In this document: positions 6,316 to 10,330 of the stretch, one piece after another
Layout: the number at the start of each line of letters is the position of its first letter
Position numbering within the stretch: the stretch's first letter is position 1
Source: Akkermansiaceae bacterium UBA985
GTDB taxonomy: Bacteria; Verrucomicrobiota; Verrucomicrobiia; Verrucomicrobiales; Akkermansiaceae
DNA: 10,330 bases
Direction: 5' to 3'
Assembly (NCBI GenBank): GCA_002292185.1
Contig: DBBL01000185.1
Span: 1-10,330 of the forward strand
Made by a program: the position numbers and the translations under genes
The notes under the pieces: model-generated
The model's database searches: none
Told to the model about the DNA's origin: nothing
Seen by the model: the letters and a program-made list of their open reading frames with translations, nothing else

Positions 6316-6675
6316 TCACATAAGCTCTACGCCGAACCGTTTCATGATCCACGCGGTGAGCACAAACAGCACGGCTGTGAGCACGCAGCTAGCGAGCAGG
6401 GTCCAGCCATAGTGAATGCCCTTGCGTAGCATCCACGGCATGAGCAAGAACATCGGCATGGTTGGAATAACATACCAAAATGTATACCATGCGTGGTTGG
6501 CTATCTTCTCTGTTTGCTGCTCCCCCTTGAGCTCAAAAAACATCCATGTCATCGCCAGCACGGTAACCATCGGTAATGCGGCTATGAGCGCGCCCAGTCT
6601 ATCGCTGCGGCGAGCCACTTCAGAAATCAAAACAACTAAGCCCGCGGTGATCAGATACTTTAAAATAATAGGCAT
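6316..6675 (-). CDS. DUF3147 family small membrane protein
   Basis: A 119-residue protein with four predicted membrane segments (about 3-19, 27-48, 62-83 and 88-111). The pattern LITAGLVVLISEVARRSDRLG near the start, split here as residues 8-20 and 21-28, then ALIAALPMVTVL (29-40) and PTMPMFLLMP (71-80), matches my memory of DUF3147, a family of unknown function in the inner membrane. The ATG at 6675 has the only strong Shine-Dalgarno in the window, AAGGAGA about 5 bases upstream (6681-6687), which fixes the start. Its 3' end faces the L,D-transpeptidase with 28 bp between them, and it is divergent from the lipoprotein gene at 6723. The function is unknown. Confidence 0.82.
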   Translation of the reverse strand: MPIILKYLITAGLVVLISEVARRSDRLGALIAALPMVTVLAMTWMFFELKGEQQTEKIANHAWYTFWYVIPTMPMFLLMPWMLRKGIHYGWTLLASCVLTAVLFVLTAWIMKRFGVELM

Positions 6676-6708
6676 AAACTTCTCCTTGGAGTGAACTTAT
6701 TACAGCGT

Positions 6709-6737
6709 ATTGTATCGGCAGTATGCAAGCATATCCA
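6709..6737 (-). promoter_or_regulatory. Possible promoter for the DUF3147 gene
   Basis: On the minus strand, TGGATA (6732-6737; 4 of 6) and TACAAT (6709-6714; 5 of 6) are 17 bp apart, giving a leader of about 30 nt that contains the Shine-Dalgarno. The -35 box would lie inside the first codons of the divergent lipoprotein gene. Consensus match by eye only. Confidence 0.3.
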
Positions 6738-7583
6738 GCCATCTTCATTTTTACTGTCGCTCTTTTAGGAGTCGCGTCGATCTCCTGCACGCCAAGCTCA
6801 GCAGTGAGCCCTCGCCAGCCTTTGGCGAAGGAGGGGCACCAACAAGCCCCAGGAATCAAGCTGTCCAATTCGGACAGACGGAAAATCGGCAATAAAATCT
6901 GGCAAAATGAATCTGGCGGAGCTGTTTCAGGCTTAACCCACTGGAACGTTGGTGAGGAATTTCCCTCAATGGGCATTGGCCATTTTATATGGTACCCCGA
7001 AGGATTCCACGGCCGCTGGACTGAGTCCTTTCCGCGTTTCATAGCTTACGCCAATCAACGCAAGCCACTGTCCATGCCTGAATGGGTAATAAACAGCAGG
7101 CATTGCCCTTGGCCTGACAAGGAGTCTTTCGCACACGATTTCAACGGTCCGAGGCTTCGTGCACTACGTCATTGGCTGACCAATAACGTATCCCTGCAAA
7201 CCGATTACATCATTGAAACTAGCAGAGAAGCGTTGCCCAATATCATGAGCGCTGCACCAGCTCAGCAAAGAGGTGTCATCAAAGCCAACTATGACAAAGT
7301 CTCAGCCACAGCAAATGGTACTTACGCCCTTATCGACTACGTCAATTTTAAGGGTGATGGGACCAACCCTACGGAAAGATACAATCGCCAAGGATGGGGT
7401 TTGATGTGGGTCCTTGTTGAGATGCGGGATGTTCCAGCTGGGCATGCGGCAGCGGCTGAGTTCGCCGCAGCTGCTAAGCGCTGCTTGGATCGCCGTATTA
7501 CCAATTCCCCACCATCAAGAGGAGAAAAACGATGGCGTGCTGGATGGCATAACCGATGTGACACCTACGCGAGAGCTTTCTAG
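6723..7583 (+). CDS. Uncharacterised lipoprotein, possibly lysozyme-like
   Basis: A 286-residue protein with a signal peptide ending at ASISC (18-22), a plausible lipobox that would anchor Cys22 in a membrane. After a Pro/Gln-rich linker (23-47), the domain begins with IGNKIWQNESGG (55-66), LTHWNVGEEF (71-80) and GIGHFIWYP (84-92). Later blocks are DYVNFKGDG (205-213) and ERYNRQGWGLMWVLVEMR (218-235). I recognise this block pattern from uncharacterised bacterial proteins but know no proven function. Glu63 followed about 20 residues later by GIGH resembles the catalytic Glu and GIGH segment of phage-type (GH24) lysozymes, so a peptidoglycan-degrading role is possible; this is inference from a short motif. 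The nearby L,D-transpeptidase is compatible with a wall role. The ATG at 6723 is preferred because it gives the signal peptide at once. Confidence 0.8.
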   Translation: MQAYPAIFIFTVALLGVASISCTPSSAVSPRQPLAKEGHQQAPGIKLSNSDRRKIGNKIWQNESGGAVSGLTHWNVGEEFPSMGIGHFIWYPEGFHGRWTESFPRFIAYANQRKPLSMPEWVINSRHCPWPDKESFAHDFNGPRLRALRHWLTNNVSLQTDYIIETSREALPNIMSAAPAQQRGVIKANYDKVSATANGTYALIDYVNFKGDGTNPTERYNRQGWGLMWVLVEMRDVPAGHAAAAEFAAAAKRCLDRRITNSPPSRGEKRWRAGWHNRCDTYARAF

Positions 7584-7589
7584 CCGCAT

Positions 7590-7602
7590 GCTGCTATGCA
7601 GC
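7590..7602. repeat. Small hairpin between convergent lipoprotein genes
   Basis: GCTGC-TAT-GCAGC lies in the 36-bp gap between the two convergent genes, 6 bp after the plus-strand stop codon. The stem is only 5 bp and has no T-run on either side. A weak bidirectional terminator is possible but not demonstrated. Confidence 0.25.
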
Positions 7603-7619
7603 CCATGATTCAAGCTTCT

Positions 7620-8528
7620 CTATGGCAGCACAAATGTAGTCTCTCGAATGAGCTCAATCGGGCCCTTTGTGCGCATATCCCCCAAGCCATTCATAACCGG
7701 ATTTGACATCATGATCTCGCCCTTCATTTCCATCCTGAGAGGAATTTGGTAGTCTAGCGATTGCAGCATTATTGACTTTCCGATGAGCTGCATCTCCTTG
7801 CCCTGTAATTCTCTGCCGAGAAGGTTAAAGCTAGTGAGTATCTCAGCGCAGTCGTAACCTTGGTGCTTAACCAGTGAGCGGAAAAAAACCTTGAAGGTGC
7901 CGTTCATTTCCTCAAGGCCTCCCGCATATGAGTTGAGCTTAGCCGGATCAACTTCCCAAGTATCACCAAGCTTGCGAGGAGAGCGACCGAAAATTACCCT
8001 GCTATTGAATCCCGCTATTTGGCGAGCCAGCTCATCAATATGGTTACGTTGATCTGGATTAGCTTCTGCACCATCGATCACACCCTGCCAGTTACCATCT
8101 GACTTAGTGAACATCATCGTTTGCCGATGCAAGGGGCCTTTTTCATTGGGTTGAGGTGCCGGCCTTCCATTGACGATTGCTCGTCCGGTGATCTCATCCT
8201 TCTTGAATTCCATCCTGATGCTGGTGTCGCTGATATAGTCTGAGACGTAGGCACGCTTAAACTCCTTGGTCATCAACCCGCTTATTTTCTGATCTCGTAG
8301 ATTTGCATCTATGGATGCATTGAGGATCAATCTCGTTTCTTTAGTAGAAGCGGTGGCTCCAGCAGGAATCAGCCAATCCTGACTTGAGAGAATATGGGGC
8401 ACATCGTGCAGGTCTTGGGCAACACCGTCCGCTTCATCCTTGTTACTAGCAGATGGTTTGTCTCCACATGTTGAAAGCAGGAACATCAGCCCGAGTGCTG
8501 TTAAAAAAATACGAAAGGTATATTTCAT
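7620..8528 (-). CDS. Uncharacterised lipoprotein
   Basis: A 302-residue protein with a clear lipoprotein signal peptide: basic MKYTFR, hydrophobic core, lipobox LSTC with Cys21 as the lipidated residue. The mature part is polar, with no membrane segment. It begins with an acidic linker (about 22-42) and then appears mainly beta-stranded, with segments such as GDTWEV near the middle and alternating hydrophobic stretches toward the C-terminus. I do not recognise a catalytic motif; the general look is like large beta-rich lipoproteins of unknown function in PVC bacteria, and no family is assigned. The start lies 4 bp after the stop of the short-chain dehydrogenase and has no Shine-Dalgarno, so it is very likely co-transcribed and perhaps translationally coupled. 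Confidence 0.85.
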   Translation of the reverse strand: MKYTFRIFLTALGLMFLLSTCGDKPSASNKDEADGVAQDLHDVPHILSSQDWLIPAGATASTKETRLILNASIDANLRDQKISGLMTKEFKRAYVSDYISDTSIRMEFKKDEITGRAIVNGRPAPQPNEKGPLHRQTMMFTKSDGNWQGVIDGAEANPDQRNHIDELARQIAGFNSRVIFGRSPRKLGDTWEVDPAKLNSYAGGLEEMNGTFKVFFRSLVKHQGYDCAEILTSFNLLGRELQGKEMQLIGKSIMLQSLDYQIPLRMEMKGEIMMSNPVMNGLGDMRTKGPIELIRETTFVLP

Positions 8529-8532
8529 GAGC

Positions 8533-9348
8533 TTACGAAGATTGACTTCTACGAGGTCTTCGGCTCATCATTTTGCGTAATAGGAAGACCGGAACAGAGC
8601 TCATCACCGCGGCCATGAAGGCAATTTTTTTGCCGGGGTAGTGCCGTGCTTTGTTTTTTTGTATGGCAGTGAGCGCCTCTTCAACCACTTGCACAGCATC
8701 CACATAAACGGACTCCCCACCTGGTGTCACATTGGAAACCTCTTCACGCTGCGCTACCTGGCCAAAGCCTGTGTGAACAGGCCCAGGACAGAGCGCGAGC
8801 ACCTTGATGCCATGGCCCATAAGTTCGATACGCAGAGCTTCCGAAAAGCTAGTCACATAAGCCTTGGTGGCAGCATAGACTGCAAAATCTGGAATGGCTA
8901 AGATACCGGCCAGTGAGCTCACATTGATGATGCTTCCTGACCCCTGCTTGATCATGCCAGCCAGCGAAGAATGAGTAAGGTGCGTGAGCGCTTCCATGTT
9001 GATGCGCATCATGGTTTCTACTTTTTGCCAGTCGGAGGATAAGAATTCTCCATAGTCCCCTATCCCTGCATTATTGATCAAAAAATCGGGTTCTAGCTTG
9101 AGGGAACGAATGGATTCTAAAACGCTTTCTCGTTGATCAATTTCAGTAAGGTCTGCCTGCAGGCAATGCACCTGAACACCCGGACTTGCAGCCTCTAATT
9201 GCGCAGCGAGTGATTTGAGCCGCTCTAAACGTCGAGCAACGAGGACCAGAGCCTTAGAGACTGGAGCTAATTGACGGGCGAACTCAGCACCGAGTCCAGA
9301 TGAGGCACCGGTAATGAGCACACATCGATATAATGAAGTCGACGCCAT
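8533..9348 (-). CDS. Short-chain dehydrogenase/reductase (classical SDR)
   Basis: A 271-residue NAD(P)-dependent oxidoreductase with a Rossmann fold. Motifs in order: TGASSGLG (13-20, cofactor loop); ARR (38-40) at the end of the second strand, where basic residues favour NADP; DLT (66-68); NNAG (92-95); catalytic Asn117; Ser144 or Ser145; YAATK (158-162, catalytic Tyr and Lys); and PGPVHTGF (188-195). It resembles the DltE/YqjQ-type SDR group (COG0300); the substrate cannot be predicted. The C-terminus after about 240 is Lys-rich, then hydrophobic (FMAAVMSSVPVFLL), then Arg-rich, and could attach the protein to the inner membrane. It sits 11 bp after the DUF6941 gene and 4 bp before the lipoprotein gene, which suggests an operon. 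Confidence 0.93.
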   Translation of the reverse strand: MASTSLYRCVLITGASSGLGAEFARQLAPVSKALVLVARRLERLKSLAAQLEAASPGVQVHCLQADLTEIDQRESVLESIRSLKLEPDFLINNAGIGDYGEFLSSDWQKVETMMRINMEALTHLTHSSLAGMIKQGSGSIINVSSLAGILAIPDFAVYAATKAYVTSFSEALRIELMGHGIKVLALCPGPVHTGFGQVAQREEVSNVTPGGESVYVDAVQVVEEALTAIQKNKARHYPGKKIAFMAAVMSSVPVFLLRKMMSRRPRRSQSS

Positions 9349-9359
9349 AGAATGTCTAT

Positions 9360-9788
9360 TTAAGCAACGGGCGGCTGCTGGTTATTTTTCGCATCGACCT
9401 TAATAACACGGAGAGGAAGACGCTGGATAACTTCCCCATCAATACTTACATCAATGAAGTAGACCCCTACCTCGGTAAACTTAAGCCCTTGCAGGTTCAG
9501 GATCAAGTTGCGGTGCAGGAACGGCACATCCTCAGGTAAGTCGACCGGCATATCTGCCTTGATCGGCATTTTGGCATCGATTGATTTTCCGTCACCATCA
9601 ATGATATTGACTGTGAATTTATGCGCTCCGTTGTCCTCGGGAGTAATGCACAAGCGCAGAGCGAGGCAACAGTGAGGCTGAACGATAGGTAAAGCTGGAG
9701 CGGCCAGCACATCGATTGTTCCGGAAACAACCATTTTGCCATTATAGTCGGCGGCGAAGTCACAAAGGGTAGCGATTTGAATATCCAT
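9360..9788 (-). CDS. DUF6941-like protein of unknown function
   Basis: A 142-residue soluble protein without signal peptide or membrane segment. The opening MDIQIATLCDFAADYNGK (1-18), then SGTIDVL (22-28), PHCCLALRL (38-46) and GAHKFTVNIIDGDG (54-67) fit the pattern of DUF6941 as I remember it: small beta-sandwich-like proteins that begin with a strand, a CD(xx)A(x) segment and a G-TID/F strand. The function of the family is unknown. It ends 11 bp before the short-chain dehydrogenase start and begins 102 bp after the lpxD stop. No Shine-Dalgarno precedes the ATG. The gene is well supported as coding by its motif pattern and position; the family name is from memory. Confidence 0.75.
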   Translation of the reverse strand: MDIQIATLCDFAADYNGKMVVSGTIDVLAAPALPIVQPHCCLALRLCITPEDNGAHKFTVNIIDGDGKSIDAKMPIKADMPVDLPEDVPFLHRNLILNLQGLKFTEVGVYFIDVSIDGEVIQRLPLRVIKVDAKNNQQPPVA

Positions 9789-9890
9789 AATAAGAAGATG
9801 AGTAGGTTAAATGATGTTGATGGTAGAAGGTATTTATTGATTGCGGAGCGAGTGAGCAAGACCGCATCAAGAGTAATCAGAGGCTCTTAA

Positions 9891-10328
9891 TTAGCTGTTC
9901 TCACCAGATTCAAGTTGGTCGAGCCGTGCGCGTAGATTTTTGACTTCCTGAGCTAACTTGGGCAGGCGTGCTATGTGAGCGAGTTTTTTTTGCTCCTCCC
10001 TGAGAGGTCTTGCCGGCATGCCCTTGTAGACCATGTCACCTTTGAGGTCCTTGAGTGCACCTGTTTGGGCGGTCAGCACAGCGCGGTCATGGATTTTAAT
10101 GTGGCCGCCAACACCTGCCTGGGCTGCCAGAGTGACGTAATTGCCAAGCGAGCTGCTGCCGGCCATCCCTGACTGAGCAACAATCAAGCAGTGTTTGCCG
10201 ATGTGGACGTTGTGAGCGATTTGCACAAGATTGTCGATTTTGCTACCTTCACCGATGACCGTTTTGCCGAACCGTGCACGATCGATTGTGGTATTAGCAC
10301 CGATCTCCACGTCATCCTCAAGAACGAC
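9891..10328 (-). CDS. lpxD: UDP-3-O-acylglucosamine N-acyltransferase, C-terminal 145 residues (gene runs off the right edge)
   Basis: Adds the second 3-hydroxyacyl chain, from acyl-ACP, to UDP-3-O-acylglucosamine in lipid A synthesis, at the cytoplasmic side of the inner membrane. The visible part begins within the left-handed beta-helix: [15 protein letters not shown] (a hallmark of LpxD), then [14 protein letters not shown] with the catalytic His, [12 protein letters not shown], and [13 protein letters not shown] hexapeptide turns. It ends in a predicted C-terminal helix rich in Leu, Lys and Arg (about the last 40 residues), as in LpxD trimers. The uridine-binding N-terminal domain lies beyond the window. 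The frame is open through the right edge, so the apparent GTG near 10310 is internal, not the start. Its presence shows that the organism makes lipid A. Confidence 0.96.
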   Translation of the reverse strand, partial: VVLEDDVEIGANTTIDRARFGKTVIGEGSKIDNLVQIAHNVHIGKHCLIVAQSGMAGSSSLGNYVTLAAQAGVGGHIKIHDRAVLTAQTGALKDLKGDMVYKGMPARPLREEQKKLAHIARLPKLAQEVKNLRARLDQLESGENS

Positions 10329-10330
10329 GA

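Noticed and set aside
6312..6327. GAGCT-N6-AGCTC dyad between the convergent L,D-transpeptidase and DUF3147 genes
   Set aside because: A 5-bp stem without a T-run, partly inside the DUF3147 coding end; not a convincing terminator.
6620..7042. 140-codon minus-strand open frame overlapping the lipoprotein gene
   Set aside because: It is antisense to a gene with a lipoprotein signal and recognisable block pattern, and also overlaps the DUF3147 start. No domain seen.
9789..9890. Possible terminator after lpxD
   Set aside because: Only short imperfect dyads (for example AAGAG...CTCTT) and no T-run on the minus strand, so I cannot say whether lpxD and the DUF6941 gene are separate transcripts.

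Overview
The window looks like chromosomal DNA from a Gram-negative member of the PVC group, most likely Verrucomicrobiota. This is inferred from family content rather than a search: an RRM-type RNA-binding protein with a basic low-complexity N-terminus, a DUF6941-type protein, a group III-like phosphofructokinase, lpxD (so lipid A is made), and several lipoprotein-like signal peptides. GC content looks moderate. Only one gene of the eleven whose start is visible has a clear Shine-Dalgarno sequence.

Layout, left to right. (1) 3-803 (-): 5' part of a phosphofructokinase gene, running off the left edge, with a likely promoter and a perfect hairpin in its leader. (2) 892-1845 (-): a DacA/PBP5-fold protein in which all three catalytic motifs are degenerate. 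(3) 1846-2285: a 440-bp gene-free divergent region. (4) 2286-3062 (+): RRM protein with a 12-bp tandem repeat coding for Asn-Arg. (5) 3094-3127: terminator-like hairpin, then miaA (+, 3149-4048). (6) 4100-5428 (-): LplT-like MFS transporter, divergent from an L,D-transpeptidase (+, 5637-6287). (7) 6316-6675 (-): DUF3147 membrane protein, divergent from a predicted lipoprotein with a possible lysozyme-like motif (+, 6723-7583). (8) 7620-10330 (-): lpxD (its 3' part), DUF6941 protein, short-chain dehydrogenase and lipoprotein, read right to left, with the last two separated by 4 bp.

Much of the window serves the cell envelope: peptidoglycan (DacA-like, L,D-transpeptidase, possibly the lysozyme-like lipoprotein), lipid A (LpxD) and perhaps lysophospholipid movement (LplT-like). 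Phosphofructokinase, MiaA and the RRM protein are housekeeping or RNA functions. I found no mobile element, CRISPR array, rRNA or tRNA, and no clear new multi-gene system. The strongest oddities are the apparently inactive DacA homologue, the mixed ATP-type/PPi-type active site of the phosphofructokinase, the RRM protein with its long leader, and the conserved-looking lipoprotein at 6723-7583.
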